A stretch of 64,000 nt of DNA from Nitrincola iocasae (GTDB lineage Bacteria; Pseudomonadota; Gammaproteobacteria; Pseudomonadales; Balneatricaceae). The notes beneath the pieces were generated by a model, which was given only the letters and a program-made list of their open reading frames with translations, searched no databases and was not told the origin of the DNA. Shown piece after piece: positions 25,285-35,000 of the stretch. Numbering within the stretch: position 1 is the first letter of the stretch; the number at the start of each line of letters is the position of its first letter. Location of the stretch: contig NZ_CP044222.1 of the NCBI RefSeq assembly GCF_008727795.1, positions 744,001-808,000 on the forward strand, given 5' to 3'. A program made the translations under genes and the position numbers.

Positions 25285-26541
25285 ATGATGACTAACAAAA
25301 GCACAGATGCTGGTACCAATCAGGCAATGACGCCCATCATCCTGGCCGGTGGTATTGTGTTGGCACTGGCCTTTGGTGTTCGGGCTATGTTTGGAGGTGT
25401 CGTTGAACCTTTGTCAAACGAGCTGTTTGGCGGCAGAATCGATATATTCTCATTTTCTATCGCTATTCAGAATTTGGTATGGGGACTTGCACAGCCTGGT
25501 TTCGGCATTATTGCTGATAAATTTGGTGATCGGCGTGCATTATGGCTGGGTTTTATGTGCTATGTCCTTGGTATGCTGGTCTGTGCTCTGAGTTCGACGC
25601 CCTTGGCTCAACATCTGGGTGCTGGCGTACTGGTTGGTATGGGGATTTCAGGAACTGCTTTTGGAACTATATTAGCCGTAGTTGGCAGAGCTGCACCGGA
25701 AGAAAAGCGTAGCTATTATCTTGGTATTACCTCGGCGATAGGCTCTTCCGGTCAGGTTGTTCTGCCTCTATTAACCTCCTGGTTAATAGAATGGTTCGAT
25801 TGGCGGATTACGCTTGTTATTGTTACCTTTACGCTGGTTCCAATGGCACTGTGCATCCCATTTCTCCGGGTAAAAGTTAACTTGCCCATCGGTAGTGCCG
25901 AGCCTGTTTCAATGACGCACACAATCCGAAATGCTTTTGGGCATACAAGCTACACTTTGCTCAATATAGGGTTTTTTGTTTGTGGCTTTCATCTTGCTTT
26001 TATCACTGCACACCTACCGAACTATGTTCAGAACTTCTGCATTTCCTCAGCTTCTCCTGCAGAGTTGCGTGCCCTGGGGCTCCAGGCCCTTGCTTTGGCA
26101 GGTTTTGCGAACATCTTTGGCACCTTATTGGCCTCGCGCCTGGGAACCTGGTTTCCAAAGCCATACGTGCTTGCCGCGATCTACGCGTTGAGAGCATTTG
26201 TCATTATTATTTTTATTTCACTGCCCCTCACGCCAACATCGGTGATGATTTTTGCTCTTGTGATGGGTGGCTTGTGGCTTTCAACAGTCCCGCTGACCAG
26301 TGCGCTGGTGCTTACGATGTTTGGTCCTCGCGCCATGGGTACTTTGTTTGGATTTGTCTTTCTAAGTCATCAGCTTGGAGGTTTTGCCGGGGTTTGGCTT
26401 GGCGGAGTATTCTTTGACCGATACGCCAGTTATGATCAGGTCTGGTACCTCGCTATCCTTTTAGGCGTGTTTTCAGCCGTTGCACACCTGTTGGTGCTGG
26501 AGCGTCCAGCACCCAGCAGAGGGCTGGCTTATGGTGGATAA
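25285..26541 (+). CDS. MFS transporter
   Basis: A 418-residue major-facilitator carrier with twelve predicted transmembrane helices. The motif between helices 2 and 3 is present in variant form (GIIADKFGDRRALWLG), and a WRITLVIVTFTLVP stretch marks the sixth helix. Overall it looks like the oxalate/formate-antiporter type of MFS with small organic-acid substrates, but the substrate is not known. A ribosome site (AAAGGAGCG) supports ATG 25285. Its last bases overlap the next gene, so transporter and exporter are coupled, under the divergent LysR gene. Confidence 0.8.
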   Translation: MMTNKSTDAGTNQAMTPIILAGGIVLALAFGVRAMFGGVVEPLSNELFGGRIDIFSFSIAIQNLVWGLAQPGFGIIADKFGDRRALWLGFMCYVLGMLVCALSSTPLAQHLGAGVLVGMGISGTAFGTILAVVGRAAPEEKRSYYLGITSAIGSSGQVVLPLLTSWLIEWFDWRITLVIVTFTLVPMALCIPFLRVKVNLPIGSAEPVSMTHTIRNAFGHTSYTLLNIGFFVCGFHLAFITAHLPNYVQNFCISSASPAELRALGLQALALAGFANIFGTLLASRLGTWFPKPYVLAAIYALRAFVIIIFISLPLTPTSVMIFALVMGGLWLSTVPLTSALVLTMFGPRAMGTLFGFVFLSHQLGGFAGVWLGGVFFDRYASYDQVWYLAILLGVFSAVAHLLVLERPAPSRGLAYGG

Positions 26542-27130
26542 TCTGTTGTTCTTGTGGCTGGCAGCTCTTCCCTTGATGGGAAGTCCTGGACCTGCAACTC
26601 TGAGTCTTGCCGGACTTGGCTCCGCGTTTGGTTTCAGGCAAAGTCTGAATTACCTGTATGGCATTATTATGGGAACAATAACCGTGCTGCTTATGATCGC
26701 AACCGGTGTTACAACCCTCATACTTGCCCAGCCAATGATGCGTGTAATTCTATCAAGCATTGCTGGCGTTTATATTCTTTTTCTTGCTGTGAAAATTGCA
26801 ACTGCGCCTGTAGGTCAGGTAAAGCGATTGTCTGATAACGCGCCAAGTTTTTTACCTGGATTCAGTCTTGCAATTGCCAATCCCAAAGCATTTGCAGCCA
26901 TCGGTGCGGTCTATTCAAGCCATACCATTGTGGATAACAGCCTGATGGCCGATACAATCTGCAAACTGTTAGCGCTCATATTGGTCATTCTATCTTTCAG
27001 TATCGCCTGGCTTGCCTTTGGTGCGACTTTTTCCAATTTGCTAAGAAAGCCAAGCATTGGGCGGACGGCAAATATTATCTTTGCCGTAATGCTGATCTTG
27101 TCGGTGGGCTCGCTATGGTTTGTGAGGTAG
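26531..27130 (+). CDS. LysE/RhtB-family exporter
   Basis: A 199-residue inner-membrane exporter with six hydrophobic segments. The start is ATG 26531 (MVDNLLFLWLAALPLMGSPG), which overlaps the MFS stop and gives the usual family N-terminus with the PGP motif (GSPGPATL); an upstream ATG in frame would add an unlikely Cys/Trp-rich extension. The family exports amino acids or amino-acid-like compounds. Together with the upstream MFS carrier it suggests a two-transporter unit for a related metabolite. Confidence 0.8.
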   Translation: MVDNLLFLWLAALPLMGSPGPATLSLAGLGSAFGFRQSLNYLYGIIMGTITVLLMIATGVTTLILAQPMMRVILSSIAGVYILFLAVKIATAPVGQVKRLSDNAPSFLPGFSLAIANPKAFAAIGAVYSSHTIVDNSLMADTICKLLALILVILSFSIAWLAFGATFSNLLRKPSIGRTANIIFAVMLILSVGSLWFVR

Positions 27131-27171
27131 CCGGTTATATGGAAAAGCTTGCATCATGGGTTGATATTAAT

Positions 27172-27190
27172 AATAATGATAACTAATATC
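27172..27190 (+). promoter_or_regulatory. Fur box upstream of ECF sigma gene
   Basis: AATAATGATAACTAATATC matches the 19-bp Fur consensus at 15 of 19 positions. It lies 29 bases upstream of the sigma-factor ATG, so binding of Fe-Fur would shut the gene when iron is plentiful. Confidence 0.8.
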
Positions 27191-27219
27191 ATTTAAGGGA
27201 GCTATCGGAGCATTGGTTC

Positions 27220-27732
27220 ATGACGGCTATTAGTACACAGCATGCGGAACAGGTTGAAAAATTGTATCTTGAAAACCGTACTTGGCTGTCTATCTTTATC
27301 CAGCGGCGTCTTGGGTGCCCGGATGATACGGCAGACTTAATACACGATACCTATATGCGTATTCTGACTTGTGGCTATCTACCCCAGAAACATGAGTCAA
27401 AACGCTTTTTAACGCACATTGCCAAAGGCTTGTTGATTGATAGCTATCGTCGGCAGCAGGTTAAAAAAGCTTATGAACAGTATCTGCAACAATTGCCGGA
27501 ACAGTATGTGCCATCGGCTGAAGAGCATGTACTGATGCTTGAATCGCTTGTCAGTATCGATGCGCTGCTGCACCGCTTGCCTGATAAAGTGCGTGAGGCC
27601 TTATTGTTACGGCAGTTGGATAATCTCAGTTATAAAGAAATTGCAAAACGTTTGAATGTATCGGTTTCTTCTGTAGAAAAATATGTGGCTAAAGCGCTGC
27701 AGGCCTGTATGGCCGATATTATTCAGGATTAA
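27220..27732 (+). CDS. ECF sigma factor, FecI type
   Basis: A 170-residue extracytoplasmic-function sigma factor. Region 2 covers about residues 10-75 (LYLENRTWLSIFIQRRLGCP, LIHDTYMRIL) and region 4 about 105-165 (LPDKVREALLLRQLDNLSYK, SVSSVEKYVAKALQACM). It belongs to the iron-starvation FecI group. Its FecR partner is not next door but 8 kb away at the other end of the island; both are preceded by a Fur box. It should direct RNA polymerase to the receptor and ybaN promoters. Its 3' end overlaps that of ybaN by 14 bases, tail to tail. Confidence 0.88.
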   Translation: MTAISTQHAEQVEKLYLENRTWLSIFIQRRLGCPDDTADLIHDTYMRILTCGYLPQKHESKRFLTHIAKGLLIDSYRRQQVKKAYEQYLQQLPEQYVPSAEEHVLMLESLVSIDALLHRLPDKVREALLLRQLDNLSYKEIAKRLNVSVSSVEKYVAKALQACMADIIQD

Positions 27733-28126
27733 TTACTTTCGTTTTAATTTTCATCGGACAGGTGGTCGGCATTTCAGGCCGGCTTGCCAACCATATCATC
27801 ACCACCGCCATGAGGGTCGGTGCTGTGTATTTAACCCATAAGGGTGCACTACTGGAAAGAAGCAAGAACGTACTGACTAGCATACTGAGACCGGCAATCC
27901 ACTTGGCGCGGCGTGGGATGGCTCTATGGGTTTGCCATTGGCTAATTAGCGGTCCAAAACGAGGATGCGCCAATAGCCAATCGTGTAATTTTGGCCAACC
28001 CTTGGCGGAAGCCCATACAGCTGAAAGCAGAAATACGGTCGTGGGTATGCCTGGAAGAATAGCACCGATAAAAGCCAGTCCGACAAAAAACAGAGCCAAC
28101 AAACGCCATAACGCAATGATTAACAT
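27719..28126 (-). CDS. YbaN/DUF454 inner-membrane protein
   Basis: A 135-residue YbaN-family membrane protein with about four hydrophobic segments. Family marks are the opening RLLALFFVGLAFIGAILPGI and PTTVFLLSAVWASAKG, then a cytoplasmic loop WLLAHPRFGPLI that ends the first half. The family's function is not known. What is new here is context: a copy of the receptor's promoter element lies 85 bases upstream, so this gene is probably controlled by the FecI-type sigma factor and takes part in iron or haem handling. Confidence 0.82.
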   Translation of the reverse strand: MLIIALWRLLALFFVGLAFIGAILPGIPTTVFLLSAVWASAKGWPKLHDWLLAHPRFGPLISQWQTHRAIPRRAKWIAGLSMLVSTFLLLSSSAPLWVKYTAPTLMAVVMIWLASRPEMPTTCPMKIKTKVINPE

Positions 28127-28211
28127 AAGCCAACCAGAGGTTTTGGGGTTTCATTGTTTATCGTTAAGGTCATCAGGCTATTATCCATTAAAGATCAGTG
28201 GGTATGCTTTA

Positions 28212-28249
28212 TATACCGAATGAAAACATGATTTCCGTAAAAATAAACT
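28212..28249 (-). promoter_or_regulatory. Candidate FecI-type sigma promoter of ybaN
   Basis: On the minus strand TTTTACGGA (ending 28234) is followed by 15 bases and CGGTATA (ending 28212), with identical wording and spacing to the element before the TonB receptor gene. TCATTCGGTATA is shared as 12 bases in a row. The spacing fits -35 and -10 elements of an ECF promoter. It lies 85 bases from the ybaN ATG, just past the TPR gene's stop codon. Confidence 0.6.
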
Positions 28250-28260
28250 GAGATTCGCGT

Positions 28261-29580
28261 TTATTTGGTTTTCAGGGCTCTGGCTCGATTACTGTAAGGC
28301 CGGGCCATGCTTGGTTTCCCCCAGGATGTGTACAGGGCCGTAAGATTATCCAGTGCAACCAGCAGGCTTTCCTGATTCGCTGATGGAGCACTATCCAGCA
28401 ACGCCAAGGCTTTCAGAAACAGTGGCTCAGCTTGCTCATATTGCCGCTGATTATAATAGATAGTGGCAGTATAGCTGGCTATTTGTGATGCTTCCAGCGG
28501 ACGCTGTTTCAACTGGTCATGCAGCAACAGGCTTTGCTCAAATAAGGCCAACGCGGCAGTGTTATCTCTCTGTGAAAGTTTTAGACTGGCCAGATTGCCC
28601 AAGATCAGCGCCTGCTCAACAGATTCGTTTTCATTCAAGTCTGACAGCAGGTCAAGCGCCTGTTGGTACAGACTGTCGGCTTGTGGGTAGTTTTCATTCA
28701 GTTGATGGCGCAGTGCCAGTTCATTAAGGTGCATCACGCTGGCCAGGCTCGGCTCAGTTTGTTGCTGGCGTAACAATAAGGCCTGTTCGCGTAGGGGAGT
28801 AGACTTGGCTTCCTGGTTAGCATCATCATAGACATTCGCCAGGTGCTCCAATACATTCAGTAGGCGTTCATTATCTGGTTGCGAGCTTTGCTGTAAGGCT
28901 TGTCTGGCCTGTTCTAAGGCACCAATGGCTTGTTGCGGTTGCTGCTGCGCGGTGTGTATCTGCGCCAGCAATAATAGTAAATCCACCCTGTCCGGTGCGG
29001 AGGTGGGTTGTGGATTATAATACTCTGTCTCCGCAAAGCCTGCCAAGGCATTGTTGATCAGGTTTTCTGCTTCGGCATACTGATGTTCTTGCGTCAGTAT
29101 CTGCGCTTGTGCCAACACGGCCTGCCACAACTTACCTTCACCGGTACTCATCAGGGCGAGGTAACGCTCAATGGACAGCTGATAAGCCAGTCTGGCTTGC
29201 TCGAAGCGATTGGCCTGTTGCAATAACTGTCCCTGGTTGAATAATAATTGACCTAACTGTTCCTGATGGTCTCCAGATGCCAGCCTGCTTAGTTGCACGG
29301 CTTCAGCGATCACCTCCAGAGCCTGATCGGTTTGCCCTTGCGCTGAATAAATATAGGCCAGCATATTTAAACTGCTGGCTTGATAGGCGTCGCCATTATC
29401 AGCCTTTTCGGCCACGCGGATGGCTTGCTGTATCGCTTGCTCGGCCTGTAGATAGTCTCCGCTCTGATAGGCTTGAGTTGCCTGTGACTGAAATGCTTGC
29501 CAGTCTGCAGTGCTTGCATGGGACTGCAGACTGAAAAATAATAAACACAGGATCAATAAACCAAGATGAAGTTGTCGCAT
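28261..29580 (-). CDS. Periplasmic TPR-repeat protein
   Basis: A 439-residue protein with a signal peptide (MRQLHLGLLILCLLFFSLQS, cleaved near HASTA). The remainder is almost all tetratricopeptide repeats, around ten 34-42-residue helical pairs with A/L/Y heptads, for example YQSGDYLQAEQAIQQAIRVA and YNQRQYEQAEPLFLKALALL. No enzyme domain is seen. It follows the Slam gene by 25 bases and ends the operon. TPR proteins bind partners, so it may hold the secreted protein or the translocon in the periplasm; that is inference from order. Confidence 0.8.
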   Translation of the reverse strand: MRQLHLGLLILCLLFFSLQSHASTADWQAFQSQATQAYQSGDYLQAEQAIQQAIRVAEKADNGDAYQASSLNMLAYIYSAQGQTDQALEVIAEAVQLSRLASGDHQEQLGQLLFNQGQLLQQANRFEQARLAYQLSIERYLALMSTGEGKLWQAVLAQAQILTQEHQYAEAENLINNALAGFAETEYYNPQPTSAPDRVDLLLLLAQIHTAQQQPQQAIGALEQARQALQQSSQPDNERLLNVLEHLANVYDDANQEAKSTPLREQALLLRQQQTEPSLASVMHLNELALRHQLNENYPQADSLYQQALDLLSDLNENESVEQALILGNLASLKLSQRDNTAALALFEQSLLLHDQLKQRPLEASQIASYTATIYYNQRQYEQAEPLFLKALALLDSAPSANQESLLVALDNLTALYTSWGKPSMARPYSNRARALKTK

Positions 29581-29605
29581 AAAATTCTCACTATCGGGCA
29601 GGTAT

Positions 29606-31114
29606 TCAAAAACGTTTTTCCAGTTTCAAGCTGACACTGTTACGGTTATGGGAGTACAGCCAGTCTATAGTGCTATCCACTTTGCGGTGTTTGAAGGTCA
29701 GATTGGGTTCCAATCCATATACGGCAAGGCCAGGAAAACGCAGGATAGCGGTATAGTTTTGTTCCACATCTTTTCGCTGCTCAGCAAATATCGCACTGAA
29801 TGCATCATGTTCGCGTTCACGTACAGATGCAAAAAACACCGCATTGACGTACTGATTAAAGGTCTTGGCAACTCCGGCCCTGAGGCCAATTTGTTCATAG
29901 GTATTCGGCTCAACTTCCGCTTGTTTGCGGGTCCAGTCCAAACCACTAAATAGGGTCCAGTTGTTTGGTAGCGCATACCAGGCAGTGGCATAGACTGATC
30001 CGGTATAACCATCATATTGAGATGCCAGATTATCTTGACTGTATTGCTGATCTTTGTAGTCTGCTTCCAGCTTGAGCATCAGTTTATCAGTCAGGTAATG
30101 CAGCCATTCACCATGCAGCCCCCAAGCGGTATAGAGAGACTCATCGCCGTAACGTGAATATTCAAAGGAGGGTGCCAGTGACAACTGGTTGCGTAGCGTG
30201 TGGTAACTGTAGCCGAACTGAGTGTTTAGCTGGCTTTCATTATAGGCTGAATCATTTTCGTAGCTTTGCCCAAACAGTAATGAACGAAAATACAAACCAT
30301 GATGCCCAGACAAGGCAAAGCGCTTGTTCAAGGTCATCTCGTATTCCAGACCCTCGGCTCTGATGGCGGCGGGGGTTTTACGTTCAAACAGACAAACCGA
30401 GCCGACATATCCCAGGCAGGTATAGCTTTCCGATGATTGGTTCAGGTTGTCTGACCAGGTCGGGCCCAGGGATAAAGAGCCTTGCCAGGATTGGCGTTTA
30501 TCTACAGCTTGCAAAAAACTATCAATGGTTTTGAGTACTCCTTGCTGGTGCACATCATCCGGGTTGAGTGTGTGAGCAATTTGCTGGAACATTCGCTTGG
30601 CTTCAGCATCTTTACGGTTTTCAAACAGCACACGCGCCAGTTCCAACTGACCGAGCAAGAAGTCAGGATTAATCGTCAATAGATTAGAAAACTCGGTTTC
30701 GGCCTGCCTCATATCACCGCGTAATCTAGCGAGTGAGCCCTGAGCATAGGCCATCAGCATGGGGTCTGCTGCAGGAAACGTCCGATATTCTTCTAAAAAA
30801 TACATTACGGCGGGCCACTGTCTTTGTTGAATCGACAGGTACAAGGCACGGCCAACATCATTCACATCATGTTTGATGGTGTAGGTTCTGCCATCAAGGG
30901 TGAGTGTTGGGCGTTCACCTTTCAGGTAATCTTCACCCTCAAGGATTTGCCGTTCCTGCTGGAGCGACTGCAGATCAATACTTTGATTCAGGCGCAAAGA
31001 GGTATCCTGATCATTGGCCCAACTATCCAGGCCAATTGATAAGCTGATAAAAAATGCAGCAACAATCGCCCATTTTCGTGACGAAATAAACAGTACATGT
31101 GATTGAAGTAACAT
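29606..31114 (-). CDS. Slam outer-membrane translocon (type 11 secretion)
   Basis: A 502-residue Slam-family (DUF560) protein. After an N-terminal signal/anchor (residues about 1-33) comes a periplasmic TPR-like part, about residues 75-200 (GRALYLSIQQRQWPAVMYFL, ARVLFENRKDAEAKRMFQQI). A C-terminal beta barrel follows, about 210-502, ending in KLEKRF with the terminal Phe of outer-membrane proteins. Slams move specific lipoproteins or hemophilins across the outer membrane. The substrate is likely the protein encoded just upstream. A hairpin between the two genes may lower Slam levels relative to its cargo. The family call rests on layout and neighbourhood. Confidence 0.82.
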   Translation of the reverse strand: MLLQSHVLFISSRKWAIVAAFFISLSIGLDSWANDQDTSLRLNQSIDLQSLQQERQILEGEDYLKGERPTLTLDGRTYTIKHDVNDVGRALYLSIQQRQWPAVMYFLEEYRTFPAADPMLMAYAQGSLARLRGDMRQAETEFSNLLTINPDFLLGQLELARVLFENRKDAEAKRMFQQIAHTLNPDDVHQQGVLKTIDSFLQAVDKRQSWQGSLSLGPTWSDNLNQSSESYTCLGYVGSVCLFERKTPAAIRAEGLEYEMTLNKRFALSGHHGLYFRSLLFGQSYENDSAYNESQLNTQFGYSYHTLRNQLSLAPSFEYSRYGDESLYTAWGLHGEWLHYLTDKLMLKLEADYKDQQYSQDNLASQYDGYTGSVYATAWYALPNNWTLFSGLDWTRKQAEVEPNTYEQIGLRAGVAKTFNQYVNAVFFASVREREHDAFSAIFAEQRKDVEQNYTAILRFPGLAVYGLEPNLTFKHRKVDSTIDWLYSHNRNSVSLKLEKRF

Positions 31115-31137
31115 AATCTGGCTTCGGTAGAAAAGGG

Positions 31138-31167
31138 AAAGTCAGTTGCCCGAAGGCACCTGACTTT
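31138..31167 (-). terminator. Attenuator-type hairpin between hemophilin and Slam genes
   Basis: On the minus strand AAAGTCAGGTGCC, a TTCG loop and GGCAACTGACTTT form a stable stem with one mismatch, followed by CCCTTTTC. It is located in the 74-base gap after the hemophilin stop. A partial terminator at this point would let the secreted protein be made in excess over its translocon. Confidence 0.65.
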
Positions 31168-31188
31168 GTGTGAGATTAAGTGGTTAAC

Positions 31189-31989
31189 TTAATCAGCGAC
31201 TGAGCCACCAAAGGCTGTGTCGTACTGTGTACCGGAGAAGTCAACAATACCTGCCAGATCTGCATAGCTATTGAAAAAGCGACCCGAAACAGTTCCGCTG
31301 GAAGCCAAAGTACCACCGGTGTCAGACGCTACAGCATTAGAGCTTGAAATGACTGCTGTTGCAGATATAGTTGCGTTGCCAATATTGATATTGAAGCCAC
31401 TTGCATTTTCAATATCACCTGTCAAAGTTCCAGTGACACCGTAGAACGTAGCATCAAATTGACCAGATAATAGATTGCCGCCGCTAGTTGGATCATAATT
31501 ATTGATTCCGACTACGTTATAGGTGGCTTCTACGGGTACAGAAATAGAACCGGGGATAGAGGTATCCTCGTTTAAACCTGAGTAATATACGGTACGAGTT
31601 GCATCACTGGTGCCATATGCAGACCATTCTCCAAACCAGACATCACCATCACCCGCTTGAGCAAAGGAAAATACGCCCAGATTGTCATGATCCTCTGGTG
31701 CGCCGGTGTAAGGGAAGTTCAATTCGTAAACAGTATGTGTTCCCCAATCCACAGTGCTGTTATTTGAACTTCCGTAGTTTTTCAAACTTTCAAAATCCAC
31801 AAAATTTGTCAGCCCTGATGAGTTTACAGCGATGCCAGCTCTATTGGGATAATGGAAGGGAGGTGCATTAACTGTTGATACACCAACAGCTACATTACTT
31901 GTGTTGCTTGAGTCGCCATCAAATGCATTGGCAGCACCTGATACGACTAGAGTGGCGGCTATTGCTAAAAAAAGTTGTGATTTGTACAT
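31189..31989 (-). CDS. Secreted hemophilin-like Slam substrate
   Basis: A 266-residue precursor. The start is ATG 31989, preceded by AAGGAG at good spacing; it begins MYKSQLFLAIAATLVVSGAA with a type I signal peptide cut near ANA-FDG. An upstream in-frame ATG (32067) would ruin the signal peptide. There is no cysteine, so it is not a lipoprotein but a free secreted protein. The C-terminal part (GTVSGRFFNSYADLAG, then YDTAFGGS) is the barrel handle of TbpB-like and hemophilin proteins recognised by Slam; DVWFGEWS is also typical. Size, context and lack of a lipobox resemble HphA hemophilin. Histidines in FHYP, THT and DHDN are possible haem ligands, not proven. Confidence 0.75.
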   Translation of the reverse strand: MYKSQLFLAIAATLVVSGAANAFDGDSSNTSNVAVGVSTVNAPPFHYPNRAGIAVNSSGLTNFVDFESLKNYGSSNNSTVDWGTHTVYELNFPYTGAPEDHDNLGVFSFAQAGDGDVWFGEWSAYGTSDATRTVYYSGLNEDTSIPGSISVPVEATYNVVGINNYDPTSGGNLLSGQFDATFYGVTGTLTGDIENASGFNINIGNATISATAVISSSNAVASDTGGTLASSGTVSGRFFNSYADLAGIVDFSGTQYDTAFGGSVAD

Positions 31990-32080
31990 GGTAAATCTCC
32001 TTTGTATTACATGATTACAGCTTGAGTGTGGCAACTTCCCTTTTCCCAGTAGCATCTTCCCTGTCATTGACCACTTGGTT

Positions 32081-35000
32081 TCAGAACCTTGCGGTCAAAC
32101 CTAATCTTATTGAGCGTCCGGGGGCGGCTACTGCTGAGCGAGTGGCTGGATCAACGTAATACTGGTCAGTTAAATTCGTACCGACCAGTTCTATGCTGAT
32201 ATCATCGTTAACGTTATAGCGGGCATAGGCATCCAGCAGTGTGGTATTACCCCAGCTGAATGGAATGTTGAAGAAATAAACGTAACCTGTTGTGGCATTG
32301 CTAGCTGAATTGGATTCATACCACTCCAGGTCCTTGTTTTCGTATTCTTTGTAGTAGGTAATCCGGCTACCAAGCTCCAGTTTTCGATTGAAAAACCGCC
32401 CTCCGACAGATAGATTTGCTGAAAGCTCTGGTGTGGCCTGTGTGAGTAAATAACCACTGGGGAAGCCGTATTTCATGCATTTTGGAACAGGGTCTGACTG
32501 TGCTCTAGCTATATCGTTGTTAGAAATTTGTGCAGCCAGACTTTCATCACATACTTCGTTTTCCAGCTGGTAATTAAGGCCTATATCGGTGAAGAAACGG
32601 CCATTGTCATAGCGACCACTCAGCTCAATCCCGCGAATAGTTTGTTTTTCAATATTGTCGAAGCGGAAGTCGTTGTCACGTTCAATAACATCACGAGTCA
32701 GGCTTTGGTAATAAGCGACTTTGAAATCAGCAACTTCTGCTTTGGGTAACCACTGGGCTAGGTTATGCACATAGGCGAGTTCCCATGTGCGATTATGTTC
32801 GGGTTTCAAGTCATACTGACTCAGCGAAGCTGAAAAGCCGATGGTGCTTTCAAACAGGCTGGGGAAGCGTAAATCTTCGCTATAGCGGAAGTAGACACGA
32901 CTGTAATCATTGATGTGGGCGGTGACTCCAAGGTGTGGCACCCAGCCATGGTCTTTATTGTCTTTGGCTTTGCCTTCAACTAGTTCACGTTGAGCAATTA
33001 CTCGACAATTGGTGACCTCCACTTCATCCAGGGAACCATTGAGACAGGGGTTGTTCGCCCGATCATAGTTACCGTCGTTATCAGGATTCCAGGCTACAGT
33101 GGTAGATTCATCATAATAGTCTGGAGTGGTCGCAAGCTGATCAGCTAGTAGGTTGTCAACAAACGCCTGAGTCCAGACTCCCATATCAACTAAAATCTGA
33201 TAGTTTTGAAAGGGCTCTGTATTTCGTATCCAATCCTCCTTTTCCTGTTCATTGGCAAAATTGCGGCGTACCTCATACTCCACGTTGTAGTGTTGAAGCT
33301 GTTGTGTTGTGATCTCGCCTTCATGTTTACTAAGGAAATCATCAAAGGCCCAGTAAGAGGTGTAGCGCATGCCACCGTTAAACTCCAGAAAACGGGTTGG
33401 CTTCCAATTCAGACTAAAGTCGCCCTCCCAGTTGTTCCTGCGGCCAGCTCTGGGAATCATGGCGTTTAGCTCGCTGTCGTAGTCATCATTAGAACGCAGC
33501 TTCTCATACTGGAATTTACCGCCAAGTGTTAAATCCAGTGTGTCCGTCAAGGTCATTTTGTTACTGGCAGTTATCCCGTTACGAAGATGCCTGGCTTGTG
33601 TTACGGCTGTATTGCGTAATATAGGATCACCTGTTCCTGTGTTTGGATTGTAATCGGTGTAGTTCGGGAAACCGCCTTTGCTGTAAGTTTCACTTTCTGT
33701 ATCGGTACGCCAAATATTGGCATGGAAGTCTACCCATTGGTTGCTTTCTGGCTTGTAGGTGTATTTCAGGTTGTAAGCTTGGGCATCTACATGACTTAAT
33801 GGCCATTGCACAGTGCCGCGTCTGAACCGACTGATACGCGATGGCATGATTTCGCCATAGGTAGAGGATGAATCGCGATATCCCAGTTCTAGCTCCTGAT
33901 CGTCAGTCAGATGGAAGGTGGATTTTAACAACCAGGATTCCATCTGGCTGGAGGTGTTTAACACCTCATCGCCGGGTTGCCAGAACTGCGCCATTGAGGT
34001 GATATAATCACGCTCGGCGTCTTCCATGGGTGTGTTGTAATAGTCTATGTTGTTATTACCAGCATAATAATTGCCACGTTCACGGTAGGCATAAGCGGCC
34101 ATAAAATCGACTACATCGGTCTTTTTGCCTATGGCAAGCCGGTAGGCATAGTCTTCACCAGACAGTGCGTTATAACCGCCACCACCGGAATTGGGAGTGA
34201 GAACAAAAGAATCGTCATTTGTGGCAAGACTGGGGTTAGTTTGAGGGTAGGTAGGAACATTACGGTAATCTTCGCCAGTACTCAGTGCTGGAATCCGTTC
34301 TTTCACCGCATTGCTGCTGCCTTCGACTTTAAATTCCAGCCCAAAATCTTCACCTGGTTTAACGATATCATTGACACTGAGTGTGTTCACCACCATGGCG
34401 CCGCCGACGCCAGTGTCTACATCGCGTACCACGCCAGAGCCTTTGTAAATTTGCACATTACTGATCAGGTTGGGATCAATGTAGTTGCGGTTGGTAGCCC
34501 CGTTGTAGCCGCGCCAAACCGTTAGGGCCTGTTCGGTGCCATCTATGGTTACAGGAACACGGCCGGGGCCTTGGATGCCACGAATATTCAGGTCTAGTGC
34601 ACCGCTGTTGCGGGCCTCACCACTGAATACACCGGGGATACCTTGCAACAAGTCGGATGGAGTGGTGCCTTTGTAGCGTTCGATTTCGACCTTGCCGAGA
34701 TAACTGGTGGAGGTATCCAGATCATACACTTCGTTGTGTCCCTGCTCATCTCGGGTAAAGGCAAAACCGCTGCCAAACACATTAATCGCATCCAGTTGTA
34801 CAGCATCGGCGTTGTCAGTGTCAGCTAGGCTGTGTTGCTGCTGCACGGCTGTGGCCGAACCAACACGGTAAGCACCATCGGCTTGTTGAATGGCTACAAG
34901 CCCTGTGTCAGCTAATAAGCGGCGCAACCCTTCATGCGCGGTGTATTGTCCCTGAAGCCCTGGACTGGTTTGTCCTTGCAGCAGGGCACCATCCAGATAA

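Noticed and set aside
27172..28249. Integron or insertion sequence bounding the haem island
   Set aside because: No transposase, terminal inverted repeats or target duplications could be seen at either edge.
31189..32067. Longer start for the hemophilin-like protein at 32067
   Set aside because: It adds 26 residues before the signal peptide and lacks a ribosome site, while ATG 31989 has AAGGAG at proper spacing.
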